This document shows positions 32,900 to 43,728 of a stretch of 64,000 bases of DNA, piece by piece. The stretch spans positions 62,001 through 126,000 of the forward strand of contig JALQPE010003128.1 of NCBI GenBank assembly GCA_030407315.1. Direction: 5' to 3'. Position numbers and translations under genes: made by a program. Origin of the DNA: Asparagopsis taxiformis (lineage: Eukaryota > Rhodophyta > Florideophyceae > Bonnemaisoniales > Bonnemaisoniaceae). Each line of letters starts with the position of its first letter. Positions within the stretch are counted from its first letter, which is position 1. The notes beneath the pieces are model-generated. The model had not been told where the DNA came from. It made no database searches and saw only the letters and a program-made list of their open reading frames with translations.

Positions 32900-34003
32900 T
32901 TACAATGTCCTCAAAATTGATTTCAGGTACTTCAATATTGCTAAATAAGCATTGCGCCCATTTATAACGTGAGGAGCCCTTGATAAAACATCACCCAATA
33001 CATGAATCTTGCCAGGTTTGAGGGCTATCGGGAATATACCAAAGTTACCTAGAGTTTCCAACCATCTCGCTTCTTTTCGACTCAACTTGGCTTTCGAAAA
33101 GAAACTCTTTAGCACTTGGTTGTCTGTGAATATTTCAAATTCAACTGCTTCGAGGTAACATCGAAATCTTTCCAAGAAACAAATCAAAGCCAAGAGTTCT
33201 CGGTCATTCGCTGTATAATCTGCCTCAGTGGATGATAACTTCTTTGAGTAGAAGGCAATAACACGATCCTTCCCATTCTCGTCCAGCTGAGTTAGAGTAC
33301 CACCAACAGCGAGCTGAGATGCATCAACATGACCTCGGAAGGCCTTTCTACAATCAGGTGCAACTAATATTGGAGCCTGAATCATTGCATCTTTCAACTT
33401 TTGGAAAGCTTCATCACAGATTTCATCCCATTGTCCAATACCCGTTTCTTTCTTCGTCAGATCCGTCAATGGAGCCGCAATCCCAGAGAATTTCGGAATG
33501 AACCTTCGGAAAAACTGTAAGAGACCAAGGAAACGTCTCAACTCTGTCAATGATTTTGGTTTTGGCCAGGTTTTAAGGACGTCAATCTTTTCAGGATTAA
33601 CCCTGATGCCGTCTCTACCAACCAAAAATCCCAAGAAGTCGATCTCTGTCAGAAAGAATTCACATTTCTTTGGAGAAACGTACAATTCATTTCTCTTCAG
33701 ACGTTCCAATACAGTTTCCAAATTCCGAAAATGTTCCTCTTCTGTCTTGCTGAATACTAGTAAATCATCCATGTAAACAACCAAGAAAACATCAATACAA
33801 TCATAGAAAATCTGGTTCATCAAGGTCTGGAACGTTGCAGGAGCGTTACATAGACCCATAGGCATGATAAGATATTCGAACTGCCCATATTTTGTATTAA
33901 ACGCTGTTTTCTCGATTTCTTCCGGCTTCACCCTGATCTGATGGAACCCCGTCTTGAGGTCTAGTTTTGAAAAATATTTTGATCCCCCAAGGCGATGAAA
34001 CAT
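32900..34003 (-). pseudogene. Reverse transcriptase and RNase H of element C
   Basis: It contains 'SKLDLKTGFHQIRV' with a catalytic Asp, 'LIMPMGLCNAPATFQ', 'VVYMDDLLVFS' (the YMDD-type site) and a thumb with 'LGFLVGRDGIRVNPEKI'. RNase H follows with 'FRGHVDASQLAVGGTL' and 'TDNQVLKSFF'. The N-terminal fingers of RT lie in another frame at 33961-34653, so the RT is split by a frameshift near 33970-34000. The end is also shifted relative to integrase. Confidence 0.85.
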
Positions 34004-34803
34004 TTTTCAGATCTCGGCAATGGAGCATTGTTCCTCTTCGTGATTCGATTCAAAGCTCGATAATCGACTACTCCACGAAGCTTGTCTTTCTCTTTGAAAA
34101 AGAACAGAGGAGCTCCATAAGGTGACTTACTTGATCTTATCTTTCCTTTCTTTAGCAGTTCCTCGACATATTCCTTAGCTGCTCTTAGTTCCGCGGGAGA
34201 CAGCTGAAATAGAGGTCTCAGTGGAGGCTTAGAATCTTTCTGAACATCGATCGCGTGATCTACTGTTCGCTTGGGAGGAAGTCCATCTGGAAGATCACTT
34301 CTGAACACTTCCTGGTACTTTGTCAGTAACTTCCCCAACCTCTCACTGTGTTTCGAACCTTTTATTACCTGAATATTTTCCTTTTCGAACACTTGATACA
34401 CTTCAAAGTCATTAATGTTCTTCCTGTTCCGTAACATTCTTCTGAATTTTCTCACTCCAAGATTCGTCACATGAATCCTTGGATCATCAGGATCTTTACA
34501 GGCGTGAAGCAACTGATGGCCACATTTCACAATCCTTTTCTTGTAATCAATAACTGGATTGTGGGCGACATGCCATGGAATCCCCAAAAGAACATCATAC
34601 CTACAATTGGCAACAACCCAATTTGATGTATAGGTATGTGAACCCATATTCAATGTTCCTTTGATGATTACTTCTGATGCTTCTTCCGTGGAACCTTTTC
34701 AAGAGTGTGAGACTTGTATTTTCTCTTTCTGAATCATGAAATTTCCTCGATATTTCTGCTTCCTCAGAAACTCGGCCCCTACTACGTTGGTATTGCATCA
34801 ATC
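33961..34803 (-). pseudogene. Protease C-terminal part and RT N-terminus of element C
   Basis: The clean ORF is 34653-33961; protease sequence continues upstream to about 34803 in broken frames. 'YDVLLGIPWHVAHNPVIDY' is the C-terminal region of a retroviral aspartic protease, and 'LPPKRTVDHAID', 'LSPAELRAAKEYVEELLKKGKI' and 'SKSPYGAPLFFFKEKDKLR' are the linker and first RT motifs. The active-site turn ('VLKDD' then TGA then 'CNTN') carries a stop codon at the position of Gly. Confidence 0.7.
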
Positions 34804-35099
34804 ATCTTTCAATACTTTGACTGGTAATCCGTTCAACTTTCCATGGAAAACCAATAATGGATCTTCTGGTATAGGGTCATCAGTAGGGATGCTTTCTTTC
34901 CCAACAATAGTATTTGATTCAGCTTCCAAGACTCTCGGCTCTACACGGCCCTTCTCCTGCCTTGGAACAGCCCTTCCTGGTTTTTCTGGTCTCTTAATTT
35001 GCGCATCAGCGCATCGAACATTCACACTCCTTTCAGGTCCATCCTGAGCGTATAGCTTATTTTTAGGAGGACCGACTAGTTTTCCTGTGGAAAGAAACT

Positions 35100-36013
35100 T
35101 GGTGCTCCCCAATGAACCTGAGTGTTGTTCGTATTAAGCCTCTTCTTGACTTCCCCTTTGTGCCTATACGCTCTGCAACCGGGCTTGTGACACACAAAGC
35201 ATAGGTTCTCACGAATATCCTTCCTCTTCTGGGCATTCATGGAATGGCTTTCTCGAATTTGCCAATTTCCATGGGAGGGTACCCGGAAAAACTTGAAGGA
35301 ACAACTTTTCCTGTATAGAACCCAGCTCCGTAATAAGCACCATCAACGCTAAGAGCAATGTTTGCAGCGGCATCAAGGTCCGATGGATTGTTCTCGCGAA
35401 CATCAAGAAGAATATGAGCCTTAAGACCTTCATAGAAACGAGCCAACTTCTCACCCTCACTCGTATCCTGGATATTGATTACGATGTTCCTAAACTCGGA
35501 AAGATAGGCAGAAACGCTTGTTTTCTGTTTTCACTTGCTGAGCTTATCGCGAGCTCTAACAGCACTATCTTGAGGAACGAACTCTTGCATAACCAGGTTT
35601 GAGAAAGCCTCCCAAGAATCAGCTATTTTCGCTCCGTTGACAACGGTAAACCACCAGTTGGCAGCAACCCCTGTCATGAACGTCGAAGCGAAATAAATAG
35701 CTTGTTTATCGGATATTTCTGCATCCGAGCCTACCTGAATGAGAGAAATGTACCTTCCAACAGAGTGTAGCCAACTCCGAACAGTAAACGCATCACGCGT
35801 TCCATCGAATGTCGGGGGCTTATTGGGCTTCAATAACGACATAACGCCAGTGTTCTTCCCAAACTTAAAACCTAAAAAACTTCTTTCTTCTTCAACAATA
35901 AATTTCCAGTTTCCAAGTTTTGAAAGGATTCGTCCTTTGACGACGGGTCCTCTACCCGTGGAGAGAGGAATTTCAGCACTCTCATCACACCCACCCCTGG
36001 GAATGCGGTTCAA
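35100..36013 (-). pseudogene. Gag of element C (fragmented)
   Basis: The N-terminal ORF (36013-35531, 160 codons) contains 'KPPTFDGTRDAFTVRSWLHSVGRY' in gist: the FDG...W-L motif of a Ty3 capsid domain, then 'YFASTFMTGVAANWW'. Further capsid sequence is in other frames down to 35237. A zinc knuckle of the type C-x2-C-x4-C-x4-H ('CFVCHKPGCRAYRH') is encoded at about 35165-35206, the variant knuckle common in some fungal and protist elements. Broken by at least two frameshifts. Confidence 0.65.
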
Positions 36014-36536
36014 CGATCCGTTCGGGATATCCCCACCAGTTTACGATGTAAACCCTTCGGTGTCCTTACCCTATAAGAAAGTTTCTCGAGTCGACCGTAC
36101 CCAACTTTCCTCGAGTTTTCCTATCTCCTCTCCACCCCTCTAAGTCCAAGTCCTTACCCCTATCAAGCCTGCGTTACCCGTATCCGTGACCCTGTCGGTC
36201 CACCTAGCTAACAGCCAACAAGTGGAATAGGATGTATAGGGAATACAATTGGTGACAGCACAGGACTGGTCAGAGGATAGTCTTGAGAATCAAGAATCCC
36301 TCCAGGAAGCTAGACTTCCGATCTAGGTTCTGTAAGTGGGATGTCTGACTCTCCAGCCCTCAGACACCACGTGGCCCTCCTGCCCTCAGGTACAACCCGG
36401 CTCTCCTGCCCTTGGGTTGACCACTTACAGTCCCTCCTGTAGGCCCTTAGTTACCTGGCCTTCCTGCCCTCAGGTAACTTACCCTTGCTCAAGGGGTAGC
36501 AGACACTACAGTTCTTACACCTGGCACTCCTGCCCT
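36014..36536 (-). other. 5' leader of element C with short dispersed repeats
   Basis: No ORF. Between 36340 and 36540 the motif CTCCTGCCCTCAGGT or a close variant occurs five times, each flanked by short inverted arms, so the leader RNA could form a set of stem-loops. The primer-binding site should be within or just upstream of this region but I could not fix it. Confidence 0.55.
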
Positions 36537-37002
36537 CAGGTGTTCAGTAACTCCCAACGATGGCTTTCAGCCAAGAGCTTGCAGTCGGCAGGCGTTTGCC
36601 GAACTGCTCACTCAGTGCGCCCGTAGAAAGCGATGCTACCAGTGAAACGAATGTGTATACGGGATAGCTGAGTGGTAGTTGTTTTCGTTGAATGATCGAT
36701 GATGCCTCCGATCCCCCAAGACCGGAGTTGACCATGCCTTTTTATACCCACCATAGAATTGTAGTTCGATGTCGAACTAATTCTAGAAAATACTAATCAA
36801 ATAAAATTATGTCATCAAAATAAATCTAACATTATGCCATCATGACATCACTCGATGACATAGCCAACTAGATACTTCTAGGCGTAACAGCAAGTTACTT
36901 TCTAGCAGCCTATGGTATATGAGTAAACTTAGTGTAACTTGTAGTGTCTAGAATACAATAGTTTATGCTGGCCATTGCTGGCGTCAGCTTCAGTTCGTTA
37001 CA
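36537..37002 (-). repeat. 5' LTR of element C (inner edge approximate)
   Basis: It starts TGTAACGAAC at 37002. The first 142 bases match the 3' LTR fragment. A TATA box (TATAAAAAGG on the minus strand, 36737-36746) lies further in, as expected for U3. The inner end is uncertain by up to 250 bases. Confidence 0.6.
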
Positions 37003-37463
37003 GTTGGTGTTTTGTTGAGCGCGATTTTGACGGCTCCCATGTTGTCAATTTGTAGTATGGTCGGTGTGGTGATTGGTTGGAATGTGGATAGTAGTCGGCG
37101 GAGCCACATTGTTTGTTCTGAGGCGTGGGAGGCAGCAATATATTCTGCTGCGCAAGTAGATAGCGCGACGGTGGACTGTTTCTTGTATGACCAGAATATA
37201 GGTGTTTTGTTGAAGGTATGGACGGTTCTTGTGGTGGATTTTCGATCTTTGCCATTGACGTGGTCTGCATCAACGAACGAGTGGAGGTGGTGTTTCGACG
37301 GATCAGAGACGGGGAGGAAAGTGATGACGTGGGTTGGCGTTTCATGGAGGTAGCGTAGGACTCCCTTGAGGTGGATTTGGTCAGTGGAAGTGGGTGCAGC
37401 CATGTTTGCAGCCAGTCTGTTGACTGAGAGTTGGATGTCTGGCCTTGTAACAGTATATTCGTG
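37003..37463 (-). pseudogene. Ty1/copia RNase H fragment
   Basis: The minus strand encodes 'TRPDIQLSVNRLA', 'GVLRYLHETP', 'SFVDADHVNGKDRKSTT', 'FWSYKKQSTVALSTCAAEYIA' and 'DNMGAVKIALNKTP', the end of RT and the RNase H domain of a copia pol. It is cut at 37003 by the LTR of element C and has no upstream partner (a TAA precedes it), so it is a remnant and the oldest layer of the nest. Confidence 0.85.
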
Positions 37464-39095
37464 TAGATGAGAATAAGATTAAAACATGAGAATGAAATTC
37501 TTAGTTGGAAATATTGGAATATTTTTATAGATTAAATGAGATTGCTGCACGGAAAAAATAATTCCATAGTGATTGAATGCCGCTTCCAGCCGTAGATGTA
37601 CATTCATATTCACTGCATTTGGAACAGATCAGGCAGTAGCGCAGCTGCTTGTTATTGCACCATAACACAATCTTCCTATGGGAACCAATCTCTAGTCAGT
37701 AGTCTAGTGCTCCCGCAATCTCATAACTGACTAGAGCCACGATCTGAATCTTTCAATTTGCTACCAGTCATTGTCTCAATGCATTTATTCTCACTTGTTT
37801 CCTTTACCACAACAGCATTCACACTTCATGATTATAAATAGAACCAAACCTGAGCTCATGAAACTTTGGTAAAGCATGAGCAGCATAGTCGATTATCACT
37901 GTACCGTGAGGGTCTCGTCGCAGACCCAAAATGATGCAGATGAAGACACAAATTAGACCACATGAAAACCTGTAGAACATGAACGTCATCATATGAGCAT
38001 GCATGCTTCGTAGATATAGACAAACAGGTATGACATCTCAGAAACAGCGCATGTCGCAACAAGGTTGCATACATCAGCATGGCATGGATAAGTATGGGCA
38101 TGATGGAGAAAATTTGCGCTGGAGCTGAAGCTAGAGGATCGTCCGAAGCGTGAAGAAGCGTCAAACTCTCCGCGAACCTGCAGTGTAGCTCTGATGCTTC
38201 CATATAATGATGCTAAAAAGGGCCTATTTTCAATGATAGTGTGTGAGGGAGCTGTTATATTTGGTCACCAAGCTGGTGGGTGAGTCGTGACTAACATCTT
38301 GTGCGATAAAGAGCACTTTCCAGTGCCTTCGTTGAGATTCAAGAGCGATGTTCAGCCGTATAGTTGGACACTGATGTGGCGAATGGAGTGAGGTCGGTAA
38401 TGGTGGAGCTCCGTAAATTATTTGTGCGGCATAGTGGCAGCCAGATCTGTACTTGTGGCTCCGAAAGAGGCGCAGGACGCACAAGAACTGCAGTGGAAAG
38501 GCTGGTTGTATAATATGGGCACGAAAACGAAGCAGTGACCCATATGCTGCCCAGCGGGCAGTAGGTGTGCTATTGTGGGGCTCATTTCGGAACGTTATCA
38601 AATTCCTCCTTGAGCAGCATGAGCAGTGTTGTAGAAGCAGTATAGCTAGCCACTGGTGTAGATGGATGTATCAAGCTCGTTCGAGCATGATGGATCAGAT
38701 GATATGACACCATAAGGTGGAGATGCTGCGTGGTGTGGTGGCAGCTAGAAAAGATTATGTCAGTATGGGAACGACGACGAAGCAGTATATCAAAAAATGC
38801 ATATTGTGTAACAAGCACATTGTATACAGCATGCTGATTTGGTGCACCACGCACGGATGATCGTTGTGGAATGAAGGTACATTGCGCTAGATAAAGAGTG
38901 AGGCGCACAATAAACACTGATTTCGCTATGAACAGAACGTACTTTCCAAACCAGAATCCAACTTTCTGAAGTTGATTGAACATGAGAGATGTTTTTTTCA
39001 TATTGATTGAATAGGATAACAAAGTTGATTGAACTACTCGTGTCTTCGAAGACGAGGCGTTTTCAATTCGGAATAGACGCCAGGCCTGACCTGAT
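37464..39095. other. Gene-poor interval
   Basis: AT-rich sequence in which no ORF looks like a protein. TTGATTGAA occurs three times between 38970 and 39035, near the 3' end of the transposase gene, and might belong to a terminal or subterminal region of that element. Otherwise I see nothing. Confidence 0.6.
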
Positions 39096-41576
39096 CTATT
39101 TCTCTACTCCAGCTGTTATCATCTTGTTTGTTAGTGAAGGGAACTCTGCAATGACGGTGTCAACCGAAATATGTCCCTTCCAGGCCACTGTTGTTCTCCC
39201 CTTGCGAAGCATGGCAGGCCTATACTTACCTGACCATGCGTCTCTTCCATCGTAGACCTCGTACCACCGAACACACAACTGACAAATAACCCCTTCGTTG
39301 TTTTTCTTACAACTCATAATTTGTCCTAGCCAGAACGGCATCTCAGTAGTACAGTCTTCTCCATTTACAGCCACGAAGCGATTCACCGAGTAGGGCAAGT
39401 CTGATAGTGGTATGCAATCTGCAGTCGACATGAGTTCCTCCTCCATCGGGACGACGTTCCGATTCCCTTTTCGATACATGCCATTCATCTCGAAACATTC
39501 GGTGAGGTTCCAATGAAAAGAATCTTCCCTTTCCTCATAAACCTGTCGTAGAAGCTCATGTAGCTGATCCATTTTAGAATTGTTATTGACCCTGCTCTCT
39601 TCCGAACGAAAACGGAGCAGGACCTCATGTCGATCTGGAGGAGAACGTATGATATTACTCGGTGTTCGTTTCAGTTCAGGAGGCTTAACCAGGAAACCAT
39701 TCAGCCCCGGAGTGAGAACTGGGAGAGGCTTCCAGTTGTCTTCACAAAATATCTTAACATCGCATGCAGTTCTGTAGAAGTCATAACTTTTTCCTGTATC
39801 TTGGGATCGGTGAAACCTGAAGTATCTGAATTTTGAGAAAGCATGCACTTTTCCAACCGAATTCTCACTCCGGCAGAGACCGGAGAAGTTTGCCACGTGC
39901 AACATACGAGAGACAGAGGGTTCCGGAGTATAGGACACTCTGAGTTGTTCAACTAAATCTTCCATAGTGACGGCGTTGTGGGAACGTAGCCTGCGAGAGG
40001 TACAGCTAAAGGCCTGGTCGATGTCTGCATGGGTGTGGCCGATGGGTAAGAAAGAAGCGTGTACTTCTTCAAACACACCCCAAGCAACGAGACATTCTAG
40101 ATAGCAAAACAGAAACGTGTTCTTGTTCTCTCTTGTGCAATTGTCTACCTGCAAGTACAGTGTTCCCTGAAGACTCGAACCCATAGCCTTTTTGGTAAGA
40201 GTCCTGTGAATTGCCTCGATGATATGATTTGCCCCAGTTTCGAATTCAGCAGTAAGTGTGTACAACGAAAGATGCTTTTGGACACCATGTTCGAGAACAC
40301 CTATGAGTCTCACCTTCAAACTATGACCAACAGTCGCTTTTGTACATACCGTGAAATGGGGAAGACCGTATCCTGATTGATCAGCCCCGTCTACGATCAG
40401 AGACGTGAACCTGGAGGGATATAGTGACGCTTCTTCACACTTCTTTTGATACTCCCTGCGTTCCCGTGCCACCATCTCGATATGACGCTGGCGACGTTCC
40501 AGAAGCGGAGCAGTGCGTTGAATATCTGTCCCGATGGCTTCCAGTTTATCACGTATGTACTCATATTCCGAACATTTCGTGAACCTCTGGACACGCCGAA
40601 CCTTGATATTCGCACAAAACGTGTTCCAGGTGTTGTAGAAGTAGCTCAAAGTTGGTGGGTTCCGGTTCGAGTATAATAACGTAAATTGGTCGCAGAACAT
40701 CTCGTACACAGCCTTCTTCTCGAAAAGAGGCAGATGCTTCTCTCCACTGTCTGGCATCATATCAGCAGTCGAGGCAGACAAGCGTTCAAGGAAGCAGATC
40801 ACTGCATCTCTATGTGGAGAGCCAGAAATTCGTTTCGGAGAAGCCATAAATGGAAGACTCCCATTCTGGCAAGCTTTCTTTACCGAGGTCTGCAGGTGTC
40901 GTGAAAACTTGAAGCTGAACTCTAGGAATTCGCAACACACAGGCTTCCCAGAGAAGTAGAACCGGTTACTGTTTGGTTCCAGTAGAGCGTGCAGATACCT
41001 GCGGCGATCGTCCCTGTTGTACAACAAAACTCGTTCTGCTTCATTCCGAAGGAAAACATGGTCGGTTTTTCTGAAGCATCCCTTATTGCAGCATGGTATT
41101 CTTCTTATATCTGTTTTGGGCAGTGACAAACTGAACTTCACCCGCCTCTCTAGCATGCTGCTCTTTCGACGAACTGAACTGGACCTCGTCACACTTTCAT
41201 AATTCTTCCTGTGTTGTAGTCGTGAAAATGGTTTATACATCGAAGCCGTGGATCGGAAAGAGTCGGAAGAAGTACCCACTATTCCATGCATCACTTCATC
41301 GTGGCTACGCGGCATAGATATGGTTTCAACAGAAGGAGCGTGTTCTGATTCGGAGTCCCTAGAAAGAGATTTCATGTATGATTCGGCTTTCTCCAGTGCG
41401 TCATTCCTAGCTTCGGCGAGATGAAAACGCGGAGCCATCTGCTGTGGGAGCAGAACGAATGATCTCTGAACGGTAGTTAGATTTGCAGGTAGCGTGGAAA
41501 AGAGATGGCTGCAAGACGAGTATATCGGTTGATCAAGATGCATGGTGAGTAGAAATGACACCGGTGAGACGTTCAT
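39096..41576 (-). CDS. DDE-type transposase (DUF7869-like), left arm
   Basis: An intact 826-codon ORF starting at an ATG (41574-41576). A zinc-binding motif CC-x3-C is at residues 162-167, followed by 'GKPVCCEFLEFSFKFSR', the N-terminal DNA-binding block of this family. The RNase H-like core has Asp in 'LIVDGADQ' (393-400), Asp in 'LQVDNCTRENKN' (475-486) and 'GHTHADIDQAF' (513-523), which are the family's signature acidic motifs. The C-terminal domain from about residue 735 ('PFWLGQI', 'VRWYEVYDGRD') recurs in the short gene of the same element. It is predicted to mobilise the element in the nucleus. It lies 259 bases downstream of the methyltransferase gene on the same strand. Calling it a transposase rests on the RNase H motifs and repeat context. 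Confidence 0.65.
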   Translation of the reverse strand: MNVSPVSFLLTMHLDQPIYSSCSHLFSTLPANLTTVQRSFVLLPQQMAPRFHLAEARNDALEKAESYMKSLSRDSESEHAPSVETISMPRSHDEVMHGIVGTSSDSFRSTASMYKPFSRLQHRKNYESVTRSSSVRRKSSMLERRVKFSLSLPKTDIRRIPCCNKGCFRKTDHVFLRNEAERVLLYNRDDRRRYLHALLEPNSNRFYFSGKPVCCEFLEFSFKFSRHLQTSVKKACQNGSLPFMASPKRISGSPHRDAVICFLERLSASTADMMPDSGEKHLPLFEKKAVYEMFCDQFTLLYSNRNPPTLSYFYNTWNTFCANIKVRRVQRFTKCSEYEYIRDKLEAIGTDIQRTAPLLERRQRHIEMVARERREYQKKCEEASLYPSRFTSLIVDGADQSGYGLPHFTVCTKATVGHSLKVRLIGVLEHGVQKHLSLYTLTAEFETGANHIIEAIHRTLTKKAMGSSLQGTLYLQVDNCTRENKNTFLFCYLECLVAWGVFEEVHASFLPIGHTHADIDQAFSCTSRRLRSHNAVTMEDLVEQLRVSYTPEPSVSRMLHVANFSGLCRSENSVGKVHAFSKFRYFRFHRSQDTGKSYDFYRTACDVKIFCEDNWKPLPVLTPGLNGFLVKPPELKRTPSNIIRSPPDRHEVLLRFRSEESRVNNNSKMDQLHELLRQVYEEREDSFHWNLTECFEMNGMYRKGNRNVVPMEEELMSTADCIPLSDLPYSVNRFVAVNGEDCTTEMPFWLGQIMSCKKNNEGVICQLCVRWYEVYDGRDAWSGKYRPAMLRKGRTTVAWKGHISVDTVIAEFPSLTNKMITAGVEK

Positions 41577-41835
41577 CTAATATGGATGCAGAGTGGCCTC
41601 CTCGACGGCGATAGTTGGCCCAGGATACAGCGCCAAATACCTATGTCAAATCAATCTCTGTTGTGAATGGAGTACGGCTGATTGGTTGATTTGTGCTCTT
41701 CATGCGCCCATGATTACGGGGAAAAATGACAACAATCTTTCCTCTCTGAAGGTTTACAAATGGTACGAAACAGAGCTAAAGGTTTATTGCAGTGGTTTTG
41801 TTCAAATCTGCCGAGCGAAACTATACGTAATAAGA

Positions 41836-43728
41836 CTAAGACAACGGCCTCATCTTGTTCAAGTCCCATGCGAATATCCCGTTCAGCCCTTTCAAAGTTC
41901 CAGGAGGAGGTTCAATACCACCGTATTTGTACGGGTAAGGACAATCCAAACAACATTCGTTCGGTTCGAACATATAACAAGATACAAGTTTCTGATCCTC
42001 ACCTTGAAAGTTCGCTAGAGGTACATTGTGTATTGTAGTTTGGAACCTCTCATCACTAGTTCCTGCACAAAGGAGAGACGCTTTTCCGACGACCTGATCC
42101 AAAATGTATAGTTCCACAGAATCTCCTCCTTTCAGTACTCTCTCTATTCCTTCGATAGTGGATTCACCGGCATTTGTATTATCATCTTTTCCCTTTTTCT
42201 GTAGCGAACAGATTTTCGGTTGGCTTAGCAGAACGCCATCCTCTGCATGATTCCCTGTTCTCCTCTTCTTCGATCCGATACGTGATCTCAGATCATTATG
42301 ATACAAAGCATCGGCAATAGAACGAAGTCTTTCATGAGCGAGACGGAAAATCTTGGTACTAGCTTCCACAACCACACATGAACGGGCTGTCTTCATCGCT
42401 GCGATCGCAGTAGTAAGTGTTCCTCCGTAAACATCAATAACTGAACCCCTCTCAGGACAAAACGTGTTGATTATCTCGGATAACATTCCAATATGTTTCT
42501 CTTCTGTTAGAACAGGAGATTTTGTTCCTGGAGTGAGAAGTTTGTCTTTCGAAACGGGAATTCTGGACATTGCAGCGAATTTCCGTTTCGTTTCTGTTGG
42601 GAAGAGGTGATATTGGCTTCGAAGGTCTGGCTTGAAACCGTCCTTACGATGTCCGGGAGCCCTGGCAACAACTGCAAACTCGCACGCGTTTTGTGGGAAC
42701 ATATCTCCGCGATGTGCTTGTACAGTGTTCGTGTCTTTCATGAATACGAAAGGGTATTCCGGACCGTCGAAACCGACCTTTCTCAGCTCATGCAGGAATG
42801 CTGGAAAGTTTCGGAATGATACAAAACAGAAAAACCAGCCACCTGGCTTCAAGGTTCTCCTTACAAACTGGCATAATGCATTGATTTCCTTATCACTTAT
42901 GAAATTGTTATATGCGGTATTACGAAGGGATTTAGAATTCGGAGTTCCATACGGAGGGTCGGTAAGAACTAAATCCTGAAGAGGGTACTCATCTGTCCAT
43001 ATTTCCTTGTCGAAGTCCTGCCATTTCATCTGATAGCATGTAATTCCCATTTCAAGAACGTAGTCTTTTCTTTCTGGCTCATTCGTACCAGATGAACCGC
43101 GTTTAGAATGAAGGTTGAGGCGGTCTGAGTTGATACTAGGTGAAGCAGAGACATCATTCTCTGTTATCATTCGGTCCACTGGAATAGCAGTTTTCGGTCC
43201 GGTGATAACCTTTTCGGAAGCGTCAACTTCATCTTGTACAGATTCTTGCGTTATCTGGCTCATCTTCGGTGCCGAGACTATATCCTCATCACATATTTCG
43301 GAGCCTAGTTGAGGAACACTATCTTCCTTCGAGACATCTTTTTGTTTCTCTTCTTTCGCGTCCCTTGTATCTGCATTTTCGTTATCGGCTCCCGTCTTGC
43401 CAATTTCCTGACAGAAAGAATCGGGATCTGGGTCTTTTCGATGGCTTTCCCGATACTTCTTTTCCTTCATGGGAGCAATTTGAGGGCAAACTTTCCGGTA
43501 CTGCTTCAAAAGAGCATCCAGAATATTATAATCATTTCCCATGTTCTCCATAACATCAGTATCGAACTTTGATGAGCGAAGTAGATTCTGCTTGATTGAT
43601 TCCATGCCCTTTGGCCATACCTGTCCTTCATGAAGAACCTCGAACTTACGCGCTTCTTTCATCGCTGCGCATGTGTATTCGTATTGCTGGAGGGTATCTT
43701 TGTATGATACTGGTTTGAATTTATTCAA
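41836..43728 (-). CDS. Beta-class amino DNA methyltransferase, left arm
   Basis: A 630-codon ORF. 'LVLTDPPYGTPNS' (DPPY at residues 257-260) is the catalytic motif IV of N6-adenine or N4-cytosine methyltransferases. 'IDVYGGTLTTAIAA' (431-444) is the SAM-binding motif I in the place of the usual D-P-F-x-G-x-G-T-T. Motif IV before motif I is the beta-class order. Residues 90-220 are a charged disordered insert. The nominal start is a TTG overlapping the TGA of the ParB ORF; the first ATG is at residue 23. Prokaryotic and phage proteins often fuse a ParB-like domain to just this methyltransferase type, so the two ORFs probably act as one unit. Whether the base is adenine or cytosine cannot be told. 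The copy at 53025 is also intact. Confidence 0.8.
   Translation of the reverse strand: MNKFKPVSYKDTLQQYEYTCAAMKEARKFEVLHEGQVWPKGMESIKQNLLRSSKFDTDVMENMGNDYNILDALLKQYRKVCPQIAPMKEKKYRESHRKDPDPDSFCQEIGKTGADNENADTRDAKEEKQKDVSKEDSVPQLGSEICDEDIVSAPKMSQITQESVQDEVDASEKVITGPKTAIPVDRMITENDVSASPSINSDRLNLHSKRGSSGTNEPERKDYVLEMGITCYQMKWQDFDKEIWTDEYPLQDLVLTDPPYGTPNSKSLRNTAYNNFISDKEINALCQFVRRTLKPGGWFFCFVSFRNFPAFLHELRKVGFDGPEYPFVFMKDTNTVQAHRGDMFPQNACEFAVVARAPGHRKDGFKPDLRSQYHLFPTETKRKFAAMSRIPVSKDKLLTPGTKSPVLTEEKHIGMLSEIINTFCPERGSVIDVYGGTLTTAIAAMKTARSCVVVEASTKIFRLAHERLRSIADALYHNDLRSRIGSKKRRTGNHAEDGVLLSQPKICSLQKKGKDDNTNAGESTIEGIERVLKGGDSVELYILDQVVGKASLLCAGTSDERFQTTIHNVPLANFQGEDQKLVSCYMFEPNECCLDCPYPYKYGGIEPPPGTLKGLNGIFAWDLNKMRPLS

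Larger units (their letters stand above)
31228..37002 (-). mobile_element. Ty3/gypsy retrotransposon C (decayed)
   Basis: A second type of Ty3/gypsy element, sense on the minus strand. The 5' LTR starts TGTAACGAAC at 37002 and the 3' LTR starts with the same bases at 31369 after a polypurine tract (GGGGGGAATAG, 31370-31380). Only the first 142 bases of the 3' LTR remain (31228-31369), because element A inserted there. Its coding region is AT-richer than B, with stops and frameshifts in gag, protease, RT and integrase, so it is inactive and the oldest of the three gypsy copies. It interrupted a copia element at 37003. Confidence 0.8.

Noticed and set aside
36860..37002. A stand-alone solo LTR
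   Set aside because: Its matching partner at 31228-31369 is in direct orientation on the other side of gag-pol and next to a polypurine tract, so these are the LTRs of element C.
37012..37353. Plus-strand 113-codon ORF
   Set aside because: Shadow of the copia RNase H fragment on the other strand.
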